Source: Gammaproteobacteria bacterium
GTDB lineage: Bacteria; Pseudomonadota; Gammaproteobacteria; SZUA-140
Reading direction: 5' to 3'
Assembly: GCA_015491865.1 (NCBI GenBank)
Contig: WFVD01000006.1
Coordinates: 1 to 64,000, forward strand
DNA length: 64,000 nt
How positions within the stretch are numbered: the first letter of the stretch is position 1; the number at the start of each line of letters is the position of its first letter. The notes beneath the pieces are model-generated. The model did no database searches. It had not been told where the DNA came from and saw nothing but the letters and a program-made list of their open reading frames with translations. Positions 18,695 through 27,100 of this stretch are shown in pieces. The position numbers were made by a program, and so were the translations under genes.

Positions 18695-19507
18695 ATGTTC
18701 AGCGCAATCGCAAGATTTTTCTCAGGTGGATCATCAGAATCAAAGCAGGCTAGCCTTTATGAACGTATCGGTGGCGATGCTGCCGTTAATGCTGCTGTTG
18801 ATGTCTTTTATCGCAAGGTGCTTGCGGATGACCGCATCAACCAGTTCTTTGAAGGGGTCGACATGGATAAACAGTCGGCCAAGCAGAAGGCGTTTCTTAC
18901 CATGGCATTCGGCGGCCCTAATAACTACACCGGTGAGGATATGCGTAAAGGACACGCTCATCTTGTCGAGAAAGGGCTGAATAACAGCCACTTTGATGCT
19001 GTCATGGAAAACCTTGGCGCAACCCTGACTGAACTGGGAGTGCCCGCTGAGTTGATCGGTGAAGCAGCGGCAATCGCAGAGAGTACTCGTGCCGATGTGC
19101 TGGCTGGTTTTACGGCAGAAGAGAAAGCAGCGCAGGCCAATAAGGATTCTGTCTATGAACGCATTGGTGGTGAAGCGGCCGTTAACGCTGCTGTTGATAT
19201 CTTTTACCGCAAAGTGCTTGCCGATGAGCGTATCAACAAATTCTTTGAAGGGGTTGATATGGATAAGCAGGCGGCTAAACAGAAAGCCTTTCTTACCATG
19301 GCACTCGGCGGCCCGAACAACTACACCGGTGAAGATATGCGTAAAGGGCACGCTCATCTGGTTAAACAGGGGCTTAACGATAGCCATTTCGATGCTGTTA
19401 TGGAAAACCTCGGCGCCACACTGGCCGAACTGAATGTGCCAGATGAGCTAATTGCAGAAGCAGCCGCGATTGCAGAGAGCACTCGGAATGATGTTTTAGG
19501 GAAATAA
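18695..19507 (+). CDS. Tandem two-domain truncated haemoglobin (group I)
   Basis: 270 residues made of two nearly identical group-I truncated globin domains (about 20-137 and 151-270) joined by a short acidic/Ala-rich linker. Each has the YERIGG start, a B10 tyrosine in VFYRKVL or IFYRKVL, the CD1 phenylalanine in FFEGVDMDKQ and the proximal histidine in MRKGH (H87 and H219). The sequence closely resembles cyanobacterial GlbN, except that the E10 histidine of Synechocystis is lysine here (QSAKQKAF, QAAKQKAF). A 16-residue N-terminal amphipathic stretch, rich in Phe then Gly/Ser, precedes domain 1. The ATG at 18695 is chosen because GGAGG lies ten bases upstream; an ATG 27 bases earlier has no such site. 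O2 or NO handling is the likely role. Confidence 0.93.
   Translation: MFSAIARFFSGGSSESKQASLYERIGGDAAVNAAVDVFYRKVLADDRINQFFEGVDMDKQSAKQKAFLTMAFGGPNNYTGEDMRKGHAHLVEKGLNNSHFDAVMENLGATLTELGVPAELIGEAAAIAESTRADVLAGFTAEEKAAQANKDSVYERIGGEAAVNAAVDIFYRKVLADERINKFFEGVDMDKQAAKQKAFLTMALGGPNNYTGEDMRKGHAHLVKQGLNDSHFDAVMENLGATLAELNVPDELIAEAAAIAESTRNDVLGK
18752..19503 (+). repeat. 396-base-period duplication inside the globin gene
   Basis: The codons for the two globin domains are direct repeats with a period of 396 bases (for example the Tyr codons at 18758 and 19154). Long nucleotide runs are identical, such as those around the AACTACACCGGTGA segment, which points to a recent in-frame duplication or ongoing gene conversion. 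Confidence 0.8.
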
Positions 19508-19540
19508 TCGTCAGACAACCGTCATCATTTTTCCTCGGTT

Positions 19541-19578
19541 AGCCCGGTAGAGATCCCCCATCTCACCGGGCTTTTTTT
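19541..19578 (+). terminator. Rho-independent terminator of the globin gene
   Basis: AGCCCGGT and GAGAT pair with ATCTC and ACCGGGCT around a C-rich loop, followed by seven T. It lies 33 bases after the stop codon. Confidence 0.92.
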
Positions 19579-19614
19579 GGCCTGGCTCATTACCCACCAC
19601 CCCGCTAAATTGAC

Positions 19615-19644
19615 GCGACAAACGGACACTGAGCCACCTATAAT
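19615..19644 (+). promoter_or_regulatory. Candidate promoter of nadB
   Basis: A perfect TATAAT (19639-19644) with GCGACA (19615-19620) 18 bases upstream, about 60 bases before nadB. The -35 matches at four of six positions. Confidence 0.5.
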
Positions 19645-19703
19645 GGATCTTCCATCAGAACCTGGCTGGCAGGTATTATCCCCGCCTTCCCTGAAACAAC
19701 TCA

Positions 19704-21347
19704 GTGAGCGATGTAGTGAGCATAGCCGGCACCCAACAACATGACGTTCTAATTATTGGCAGTGGTGCCGCTGGCATTAGCATGGCGCTGACACTCGCCG
19801 ATAGTGCGCGGGTTGCACTGGTCGCCAAAGAGGCCCTGACTGAAAGTGCGACACTCTATGCGCAAGGCGGCATCTCTGCTGTTTTAGATGAGACTGACTC
19901 ACTTGAGTCTCACACCGCAGATACGCTGAATGCTGGCGCGGGACTATGCGATGAGGCAGTCGTACGTCACGTGGTCGAGCAGGGCCCGAAAAGTATTCAG
20001 TGGTTAATTGATCGAGGCGTCAGTTTCACCAGGGAGCAGAACAAAAAAGATAGTGCCGATTACCATCTCACTAAAGAGGGTGGTCACAGCCATCGACGTG
20101 TGATCCACGCCGCCGATGCCACTGGACGCGAGATGGAGTTGACACTGGCACAGCAGGCACGTGAACACCCCAATATTGAAATCTTCGAGCGCCACATCGC
20201 GATCGACCTGATCACCGGCAGTAAACTAGGCTGGCGTGATAACCGCTGTCACGGCGCCTACCTCCTTGATCGCGACAACGACAAGGTGGTCGCATTTTCA
20301 GCCCGTGCCGTGGTGCTCGCCACCGGGGGTGCAGGCAAGGCCTATCTATACACCAGCAATCCTGACATCGCCTCGGGTGACGGCATTGCAATGGCATGGC
20401 GTGCCGGCTGCCGCATCGCCAACATGGAGTTTATTCAGTTCCACCCCACTTGTCTGTTTCATCCGCAGGCGAAGTCATTCCTAGTTACCGAGGCGCTACG
20501 CGGTGAAGGGGCCAGGCTCAGCCTGCCTGATGGCAGCCGCTTTATGGAACAGTTCGATGAGCGTGCCGAACTGGCACCGCGTGATATTGTCGCACGTGCG
20601 ATCGACCACACCATGAAACGCTCCGGCGTCGAATATGTACATCTCGACATCAGCCATCAACCCGCAACGTTTATCAGGGAGCATTTCCCAACCATTTATC
20701 AACGCTGTCTTGAGTATGGCTACGATATTACCCGCCAGCCGATCCCGGTGGTGCCAGCGGCGCACTATATCTGCGGCGGCATCATGAGTGATATTCACGG
20801 CCGCAGCGATCTTGAAGGGCTTTATGCCGTTGGGGAAGCCGCCTATACCGGCATGCACGGCGCAAACCGCATGGCGAGCAACTCCCTGCTGGAATGTCTG
20901 GTGTTTGCCGAATCAGCCAGTCGCCATATCCTTGAGCAGCTCAAGCAGCCAGGTTCACCGCAACCCCTGCCTGAGTGGGATGAAAGCCGCGTCACCAATT
21001 CGGATGAGGAGGTTGTCGTAACCCATAACTGGCATGAACTACGCCGCTTCATGTGGGACTATGTCGGCATCGTGCGTACCGACAAGCGCCTGCAACGTGC
21101 CAAAAATCGGGTCGATCTTTTACAGCATGAGATATCTGACTACTACAGCAACTTCCGGGTGACCAGCGATCTGATCGAGCTGCGTAATTTAACGCTCGTT
21201 GCCGACCTGATCATCCGCTCAGCGATCCTGCGTAAAGAGAGCCGCGGTCTCCACTACACCCTGGACTACCTCGACCGTAGCCAGGAAAAACGGCCGCAAA
21301 CAACCATTTTAATCCCCAACAATTACATCAGGGCGAAGGCCACTTAA
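19704..21347 (+). CDS. nadB: L-aspartate oxidase NadB
   Basis: NadB oxidises L-aspartate to iminoaspartate, the first step of NAD synthesis, using O2 or fumarate as electron acceptor. The 547-residue protein has the FAD-binding [14 protein letters not shown] motif, [14 protein letters not shown] (no histidine for covalent flavin, as usual for NadB), [22 protein letters not shown] and [17 protein letters not shown]. The C-terminal three-helix domain (about 430-547) is intact. The start is GTG at 19704 with only a weak ribosome-binding site. nadC is at 54975 in this window, while nadA is not present. The downstream frd-like genes begin 67 bases after its stop and may be co-transcribed. Confidence 0.96.
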   Translation: MSDVVSIAGTQQHDVLIIGSGAAGISMALTLADSARVALVAKEALTESATLYAQGGISAVLDETDSLESHTADTLNAGAGLCDEAVVRHVVEQGPKSIQWLIDRGVSFTREQNKKDSADYHLTKEGGHSHRRVIHAADATGREMELTLAQQAREHPNIEIFERHIAIDLITGSKLGWRDNRCHGAYLLDRDNDKVVAFSARAVVLATGGAGKAYLYTSNPDIASGDGIAMAWRAGCRIANMEFIQFHPTCLFHPQAKSFLVTEALRGEGARLSLPDGSRFMEQFDERAELAPRDIVARAIDHTMKRSGVEYVHLDISHQPATFIREHFPTIYQRCLEYGYDITRQPIPVVPAAHYICGGIMSDIHGRSDLEGLYAVGEAAYTGMHGANRMASNSLLECLVFAESASRHILEQLKQPGSPQPLPEWDESRVTNSDEEVVVTHNWHELRRFMWDYVGIVRTDKRLQRAKNRVDLLQHEISDYYSNFRVTSDLIELRNLTLVADLIIRSAILRKESRGLHYTLDYLDRSQEKRPQTTILIPNNYIRAKAT

Positions 21348-21373
21348 GCGACTGCGGTCATGACAGAAAGAAC

Positions 21374-21382
21374 TGATATACT
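21374..21382 (+). promoter_or_regulatory. Extended -10 element before the frdB-like gene
   Basis: TGATATACT (TGN plus TATACT) ends 32 bases before the frdB-like start. No good -35 is seen, as expected for extended -10 promoters. It suggests that the redox module can be expressed apart from nadB. Confidence 0.4.
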
Positions 21383-21414
21383 GTTCACTTTACCGCCAGC
21401 AACCCGACTGCCCG

Positions 21415-22053
21415 ATGACCACAGCCGTAACCTCTGAAAGCTACCACGAGATCACTGTCAACGGTATGCCGCTTTCAGTCTCACCCAACCATTCGCTAAT
21501 TCAGGCACTATGGAAATCGGGCCACCCGCACTTTAAAAGGGCAAGCTGCCTTGAGGGGGTGTGCGGCTCCTGCCGTATGATGGTGAAATACTGCGGCCAG
21601 TCTGAGGTCCGTTTTGTGCTGGCGTGTCAGAGCAGTGTTGAAGCCGGAATGCAGGTGCTCTTCCCTCAACACCTTGAGAAACAGTCATCCGCACTGTTAA
21701 ACCACCGCTATCAGCTGCCGTCATCAGGTGCTGACGAACAACGCCTCCATGATCTCTTTCCTCAGGTGGCTCACTGCCGACATTGCCACGGCTGTACTAT
21801 CGCCTGCCCCAAGGGGATTGATGTTGAGAAAGGAATCACACTGGCTCATGAGGGGAAACTCAAAGCCGCGGGTGATCTGTTCATCAACTGCGTCATGTGC
21901 GATCTCTGCACCACCAGCTGCCCGGAAAATATCGCGCCCAATTATGTTGCTCTGTTTGCTCGTCGTACCACCGCCTTTAACAGACCACTGCCTGACAACC
22001 TTGCCGCTCGCCTGCAGGCGCTGCAGCGCGGTGAACTCACGATTAACTATTAA
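21415..22053 (+). CDS. FrdB/SdhB-like iron-sulfur subunit
   Basis: 212 residues. An N-terminal 2Fe-2S ferredoxin domain binds through C45, C50, C53 and C71 (SCLEGVCGSC and LAC). A C-terminal alpha-helical ferredoxin domain has two motifs: C121, C124, C127, C131 (CRHCHGCTIACP) and C159, C162, C165, C169 (CVMCDLCTTSCP). Canonical SdhB/FrdB proteins lack one cysteine in the second motif and hold a 3Fe-4S cluster there; here all four are present, so a second 4Fe-4S is predicted, as in TfrB/HdrC-type proteins. It would carry electrons between the NuoF-like and FrdA-like subunits encoded next. No membrane-anchor gene (frdC/D) is nearby. Confidence 0.88.
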   Translation: MTTAVTSESYHEITVNGMPLSVSPNHSLIQALWKSGHPHFKRASCLEGVCGSCRMMVKYCGQSEVRFVLACQSSVEAGMQVLFPQHLEKQSSALLNHRYQLPSSGADEQRLHDLFPQVAHCRHCHGCTIACPKGIDVEKGITLAHEGKLKAAGDLFINCVMCDLCTTSCPENIAPNYVALFARRTTAFNRPLPDNLAARLQALQRGELTINY

Positions 22054-22058
22054 ACGCG

Positions 22059-23651
22059 ATGGACAACGGCACACCTCTTGAGCAGGCTCGATGCGAATAT
22101 CGCATTGATCTCAACCGGCCGCAGCGGGCAGCGGAAAAAGAGCACGCTGCGCTGCTACAGCGCTTTCATCCCGATTATGCCAGCGATAACCGCATCCCAC
22201 TGACCATTGGAGTCAACCGTCACGACCCCTGCCATCCTCAGCTGGCTGCGTTACTGCAGTCGGACTCACAAACGGATGAGCAGACACTTGCGGCGGCTGA
22301 ACAGATCGAGACCGAGATCCTGGTCATCGGCGCTGGCGGTGCCGGCTGCAGTGCCGCACTGGTCGCTGCTGAGAGCGGTGCCGATGTGCTGCTCGCCACC
22401 AAACTACGCCTGGGGGATAGCAACACCATCATGGCGGAAGGGGGGATCCAGGCTTCGATCGAGGCCGGCGACACACCCCAGGCTCACTTTGATGAGACCC
22501 TGCGTGCCGGCCACCACTGTAGTAATAAACAGCTGGTAAAACAGATGGTGCTCGACGGGCCGGCGGTGATCCAGTGGCTGATTCAGCAGGGCATGCAGTT
22601 TGACCACGATCAGCGGGGTAACCTCTGCACCCGTCGTGCGGGCGGCACCTCTGCTGATCGCATCCTCTACTACCGTGACTACACCGGCCTTGAGATGATG
22701 CGTGTACTGCGTGAGGCGGTACGCCAGCATCATAAAATCAACACTGCCGACTACAGCCCCGCGGTCGAACTCTTATCGAATTGTTCCGGGCACTGCACCG
22801 GTGCGCTGCTCTATTCAATTGAGCAGCAGAAATACAGTGTGGTTAACGCTCAATCTGTCATCCTCGCCAGCGGCGGGCTGGGGCGTATGCACCTCAACGG
22901 TTACCCAACCTCGAATCATGTCGGGGCAACAGGTGACGGCCTGGTGCTCGCCTACCGACTGGGGGCAAAACTGCAGGCGCTCGACTCATTCCAGTACCAT
23001 CCGACAGGTCTCGCCTGGCCACAGACACTGGCAGGCACCTTAATCACCGAAGGGATACGTTCAGCGGGTGCACAACTGGTGAATAGTCGTGGAGAACGTT
23101 TTATCGATGAGCTTGCGCCACGCGACGTGGTCTGCGCCGCCATCTTGCGCGAATGTAGCGAAGGACGCGGCATATCGCTGGCCAGCGGGCGGCAGGGGGT
23201 ATGGCTCGACACACCAGTACTGGAACAGCAGCAACCGGGCATGCTTGCAAAACATTTCCCCAAGTTCATCAGCCTCTGTGACAAAGCGAAAATCGACCCC
23301 TACCACTCCCCCCTCCTGGTCTGTCCGACACTTCACTATCAAAATGGTGGGGTCGTCATTAACGAAGCGTGCGAAACGACGATCCCGGGGCTCTTCTGTG
23401 CCGGCGAGGTGAGCGGTGGGATTCACGGTAAAAACCGCATCATGGGCAATGCGCTGCTGGAGATCATCAGCTTTGGTCGACGCGCAGGAGCTGCCGCAGC
23501 CGCACGTGAGATGCCAGACAACACAGAACGGTCACTTGCCCATTTAGAACGTTTCCGTCATGAACGGCAACAGCACAATATCAAAAACAGTGGACAGCAA
23601 GGACCGCTACTCTTCCCCCACTACGCCAGTTTTAATCGAGAGAGTGCATGA
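22059..23651 (+). CDS. FrdA-like fumarate reductase flavoprotein
   Basis: 530 residues of the succinate dehydrogenase/fumarate reductase/NadB flavoprotein family. An unusual extension of about 85 residues precedes the FAD motif GAGGAG (91-96). Dicarboxylate-binding and catalytic residues are conserved: H314 (FQYHPTG), Glu/Arg in TEGIR, R355 (LAPRDVV), H426 (LHYQNGG) and R460 (GKNRIMGN), at spacings like those of E. coli FrdA. The flavin-linking histidine is replaced by N122 (GDSNTIMAEGG), so FAD should be non-covalent; in FrdA this favours fumarate reduction over succinate oxidation. The gene starts five bases after frdB-like and overlaps nuoF-like by four bases. Reaction inferred: fumarate to succinate. 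A different dicarboxylate or enoate remains possible. Confidence 0.85.
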   Translation: MDNGTPLEQARCEYRIDLNRPQRAAEKEHAALLQRFHPDYASDNRIPLTIGVNRHDPCHPQLAALLQSDSQTDEQTLAAAEQIETEILVIGAGGAGCSAALVAAESGADVLLATKLRLGDSNTIMAEGGIQASIEAGDTPQAHFDETLRAGHHCSNKQLVKQMVLDGPAVIQWLIQQGMQFDHDQRGNLCTRRAGGTSADRILYYRDYTGLEMMRVLREAVRQHHKINTADYSPAVELLSNCSGHCTGALLYSIEQQKYSVVNAQSVILASGGLGRMHLNGYPTSNHVGATGDGLVLAYRLGAKLQALDSFQYHPTGLAWPQTLAGTLITEGIRSAGAQLVNSRGERFIDELAPRDVVCAAILRECSEGRGISLASGRQGVWLDTPVLEQQQPGMLAKHFPKFISLCDKAKIDPYHSPLLVCPTLHYQNGGVVINEACETTIPGLFCAGEVSGGIHGKNRIMGNALLEIISFGRRAGAAAAAREMPDNTERSLAHLERFRHERQQHNIKNSGQQGPLLFPHYASFNRESA

Positions 23652-24895
23652 CAACCACACCTGATCAGCTGTTACGTCATCCAGACAACTGCTGTACCGA
23701 ACTTGCAGCGTGGCTAGAGGGGCATGGCGGAAAAGGGTTAGCGACGGCGCTGCACGACCCATCAACAATCATCCCAACAATTAAAGCAGCGGGGCTGCGC
23801 GGCCTGGGCGGCAGCGGTTTTCCTGCTCATCAAAAGTGGCAAACGGTGGCTGCGCAGCCGCCCATCACTGACCGTTATCTCATCTGCAACGGCAATGAAG
23901 ATGAGCCGGGTACCTTTAAAGACAGGCTTTTGTTAGAGGAGTCGCCACATCAGGTCATTGAAGGCGCCTTAATTGCTGCGCTCGCGACAAACATCAATCA
24001 GATCATCTTTTATATCAACCCTCACCTGAAGCGCGCGTATCAAATATTGTCTGAAGCGCTAACCCAATGGCGACAGAGCCACTATCTTCAGCAGCTATCA
24101 GCGCAACTGGGGAGCGCGCTGCAATTAACGCTCACCGCCTCCCCGGGCCACTACATTGCAGGCGAGGAGACTGCGGCAATTGAATCTGTTGGGGGCAATT
24201 TTCCCTTCCCTCGTGGCAAGCCCCCCTATCCGGCAACTGCCGGCGTTCACGGGAAACCAACATTGATTAATAACATTGAGACTCTCGCCAACGTATCACA
24301 TATTATGCGTAACGGTGCAGCTTGGTTTCAGTCCCTTGGGCATGGCCACTGTAGTGGTACCAAAATCTACTGTGTCAGCGGTGATGTGGTATCCGCTGGC
24401 GCCTATGAGTTGCCGATGGGGACGACACTGGCATCACTTGTTTTTCAGCAGGCAGGCGGCCTGCGTGACAACCGCAGGTTAAAAGCGGTCTTTACCGGCG
24501 GGCCATCCAGCTCAATACTGGGGGCTGATGCGTTAGCAGTGGCACTCGATTTTGACTCACTTGCACAGCACCAGGCCGCGTTGGGAACGGGCGCGATGAT
24601 TGTCGTCGCCGAAGGAAACCCCATCATTCCGCACATAGCGCAGTATCTCGATTTCTTTTCTCGCGCCTCATGCGGGCAGTGCCCACCCTGCACCAGCGGG
24701 ACACGGGAGATGGCACAGCTCACCAAGAAAATGGCCACCGGTGGAGGCTGCACCGAAGATCTCAAATCGCTAATCAGCCTGAGTGAGATGCTACCCGGTA
24801 GTGGCCGCTGCCACCTGGTCGATGGGGCCGTGACGCTACTGAAAGGCTCGCTTGACCATTTCCGGCAGGAGTATCAGCAGGCATTGAACCGCTAG
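23648..24895 (+). CDS. NuoF-like NADH-binding flavoprotein subunit
   Basis: 415 residues matching the NADH/FMN/4Fe-4S subunit of complex I and NAD-linked hydrogenases. Visible motifs are GLRGLGGSGFPAHQKW (FMN/NADH Gly-rich loop), DEPGTFKDR, AGEETAAIESVGG, KPPYPATAGVHGKPTLINN and the C-terminal cluster motif SCGQCPPCTSGT with a later Cys in GGGCTED. No NuoE-like 2Fe-2S partner is adjacent; the frdB-like protein may take that role. Start overlaps the frdA-like stop (ATGA), so the three genes form one coupled unit. Inferred role: feeding NADH electrons to the fumarate reductase in the cytoplasm. Confidence 0.88.
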   Translation: MTTTPDQLLRHPDNCCTELAAWLEGHGGKGLATALHDPSTIIPTIKAAGLRGLGGSGFPAHQKWQTVAAQPPITDRYLICNGNEDEPGTFKDRLLLEESPHQVIEGALIAALATNINQIIFYINPHLKRAYQILSEALTQWRQSHYLQQLSAQLGSALQLTLTASPGHYIAGEETAAIESVGGNFPFPRGKPPYPATAGVHGKPTLINNIETLANVSHIMRNGAAWFQSLGHGHCSGTKIYCVSGDVVSAGAYELPMGTTLASLVFQQAGGLRDNRRLKAVFTGGPSSSILGADALAVALDFDSLAQHQAALGTGAMIVVAEGNPIIPHIAQYLDFFSRASCGQCPPCTSGTREMAQLTKKMATGGGCTEDLKSLISLSEMLPGSGRCHLVDGAVTLLKGSLDHFRQEYQQALNR

Positions 24896-24939
24896 CCCCC
24901 AATCTGACCCATTCTACGATGATTAACTCACAGCACCTG

Positions 24940-24968
24940 TTGACCAAAAAAACCACAAATCCTATACT
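24940..24968 (+). promoter_or_regulatory. Strong sigma70 promoter of the membrane-protein gene
   Basis: TTGACC (24940-24945), a 17-base spacer and TATACT (24963-24968), about 75 bases before the ATG at 25042. Confidence 0.75.
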
Positions 24969-25041
24969 GTTTTTCTCCAGCAGAGAGAGGCATCCTGCCA
25001 GCCAGTTTTGCAATAGCAGAAATTAGGGGAAAGCGGCCACC

Positions 25042-25905
25042 ATGAAGACACTAGAACCCAAAAAAGTGGATATCAAAGAGATCCCACTTTGGTTTAAAGA
25101 GTCGTTTAGCCTGATTGCCCGCCGTTTTCCACTTTTCATCGCCTCCATCGGCACATTTTTTATCATCCTCTTTTTTACTATTCGTGCCTTTGCCACGCTT
25201 GCAGAGCAGACCCACCCCCTGGTACTGCTGCCGCTATTTCTGCTCTTCGTCGCATTTGTGATGCATCTCTTTTTTAGTGATTTTCTGCTGCTGGCCTTTT
25301 CATCCGATAACTCACGCAAGATCGGCATCAGCGAACGGGCGCATGCATTGATTCCAGAACAGAAATCTTTTTTAAAAATGACCTTGATGGCCTTTCTGGT
25401 GGGATCCGGCTTCTGGCTGATCAGCCTCTCGATGCACCTGGACCGAGACCTGTTAAGCGCCTGTATTAGCGTAGTGGATCGCATGTTATTTGAGAAAGAG
25501 ATGCCGCTATTTTTTATGCTGCAGCTGCTCGCAACCATGCTCTATTTTATGTTACTGGCGATGTTTCTGCTGCGTACGATCTTCTGCATTCCACTGATGC
25601 TATTTCATGAGCTGCCCTATGCCGAGGCAAAGGCACTGAGTCATCGCGCGATCATCATCAACTTCCAGACGATGTGTACCGCGCTGGTGCTATGGGCAGT
25701 TTTGCTACTGGGTACAATGGCGGTAGCCAATATGCTTGTATTTGTGATCTTTCCGCTATTGCCTGTCTATATTTTTGTCTGCTACCGCAGTATCTTTCTT
25801 GGGCAGACGGAGAACAGCCCGGCCAGAGTGGTCAACACTGAGCTAACAGCATCCACTCCCGGAGATAGCTCTTTTTTAACGGGCCGTACCAGAGCAAACT
25901 TCTAG
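25042..25905 (+). CDS. Uncharacterised six-helix inner-membrane protein
   Basis: 287 residues, not recognised. A short cytoplasmic N-terminus (LWFKESFSLIARRF) precedes about six hydrophobic helices (roughly 31-50, 60-82, 110-128, 150-178, 205-230, 232-250), and a polar tail follows. The pattern of an amphipathic lead-in followed by helices recalls small membrane proteins related to BPSS1780/DUF families, but no family could be assigned. It has its own strong promoter. Its stop codon and that of the convergent SirB2 gene share the palindrome CTAG at 25902-25905. Confidence 0.75.
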   Translation: MKTLEPKKVDIKEIPLWFKESFSLIARRFPLFIASIGTFFIILFFTIRAFATLAEQTHPLVLLPLFLLFVAFVMHLFFSDFLLLAFSSDNSRKIGISERAHALIPEQKSFLKMTLMAFLVGSGFWLISLSMHLDRDLLSACISVVDRMLFEKEMPLFFMLQLLATMLYFMLLAMFLLRTIFCIPLMLFHELPYAEAKALSHRAIIINFQTMCTALVLWAVLLLGTMAVANMLVFVIFPLLPVYIFVCYRSIFLGQTENSPARVVNTELTASTPGDSSFLTGRTRANF

Positions 25906-26285
25906 AGCACCAATGGATAAAAGAAGCCAAACGGCATCCTGGTCACTGCAACCGAGACAATAAAGAGAAAAACCACCAGCGCCGCCAGCCATGCAGCGGC
26001 ACGACCGATATCGGTTCTGGCGAGACGAAGCGCCTCAATTCCAAGGCAGATATAAGCCACAAGCGCGAGCAATTTAGCGGTCAGCCACCCATCAGAAAAA
26101 GGGTATTGGCCAATCGATATAGTCAACGCGATGGCGGTGCCAAGCAAGAGCGTATCATTGAGATGCGGGACTATTTTCACCCACTTCTGTTGCATCATTG
26201 CGGAGCCCTTCATCACCCATAAACCGCGGATAAAAAAGAGCGTGAAACTAATCAGCGCCGTAAAAATATGAATATTTTTTAACAT
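25902..26285 (-). CDS. SirB2-family membrane protein
   Basis: 127 residues with four hydrophobic helices (about 8-25, 45-62, 68-86, 98-120) and the SirB2-type motifs FFIRGLWVMKG and LNDTLLLGTAIAL. The family was named for an effect on invasion gene expression in Salmonella, and its biochemical role is unknown. It lies 20 bases after dsbC on the same strand and is the last gene of the ogt-xerD-dsbC-sirB2 run. Confidence 0.85.
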   Translation of the reverse strand: MLKNIHIFTALISFTLFFIRGLWVMKGSAMMQQKWVKIVPHLNDTLLLGTAIALTISIGQYPFSDGWLTAKLLALVAYICLGIEALRLARTDIGRAAAWLAALVVFLFIVSVAVTRMPFGFFYPLVL

Positions 26286-26305
26286 CAGCAGACTCTCATC
26301 AACAC

Positions 26306-27028
26306 CTATTTCGCCAGCTTTTCATCCAGTATTTTTCTAAGCTGGCTCGCTGGAAGGTAGCCAGGCATCAACGTGCCGTCAGAGAAAACCAGCGCAGGTG
26401 TACCGCTGACCCCAATTTGTCGACCCAGCGCCATATGCTCCTTGACCGGATTATCGCATTCACGCTTTTCAGGCTGCTGCTTATTTTTCGCCAGCGTCAT
26501 CGCTGCTTTCTGATCTTCAGCGCACCAGACCGAGACAATCTTCTCATATGAGTGACTGCCGACGCCGGCACGCGGAAATGCGAGATAACGAATCTCAATC
26601 CCTTCTTTCAGATAATCCGCCATCTCGTTATGCAGTTTCTGGCAATAGAAACAGTCGACATCAGTAAAAACATCAACCACATGAACAGGCACTCCCCCCT
26701 GTGGTTTAAAGCTAACCCGGGTGTCAAGCGCAACGGTATCCATCAATTTGAGCCGGCCTTTGGTTCGCCGCGCTTCGGTGAGATTATCCTGGGTCGTCAA
26801 GTCCACCATATCGCCCTGAAACAGATAACGCCCGTTCTCTGAAAGATAAAAAATATCCGAACCGTAGACCACTTCATAAAGCCCTTTATAGGGCGTCTCT
26901 TCGATCAAGTCGGGTGCTTGCCCAGGGATGATCCTGGAAAGTGTTTCTCGAACAGCACTATCATCCGCCAGTGCTGATATTGAAAAACTGCTTAACAGCG
27001 CCATTACCACTAATATACGTTTATTCAT
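26306..27028 (-). CDS. dsbC: Periplasmic disulfide isomerase DsbC
   Basis: DsbC reshuffles wrong disulfides in the periplasm and is kept reduced by DsbD. The 240-residue precursor has a signal peptide ending near SALA (residue 21), an N-terminal dimerisation domain (about 22-80), and a thioredoxin domain with the active site C126-F-Y-C129. Two further cysteines (WCAED, KRECDN) are the structural disulfide. The cis-proline loop is GVSGTPALVF. Location after xerD matches E. coli. Confidence 0.96.
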   Translation of the reverse strand: MNKRILVVMALLSSFSISALADDSAVRETLSRIIPGQAPDLIEETPYKGLYEVVYGSDIFYLSENGRYLFQGDMVDLTTQDNLTEARRTKGRLKLMDTVALDTRVSFKPQGGVPVHVVDVFTDVDCFYCQKLHNEMADYLKEGIEIRYLAFPRAGVGSHSYEKIVSVWCAEDQKAAMTLAKNKQQPEKRECDNPVKEHMALGRQIGVSGTPALVFSDGTLMPGYLPASQLRKILDEKLAK

Positions 27029-27100
27029 AATGCGTCCTACAGTTATCTAATATCTTCAAGCGTTTAATATCATAGCAAGAATTCAGGCTAAAATATCTTG

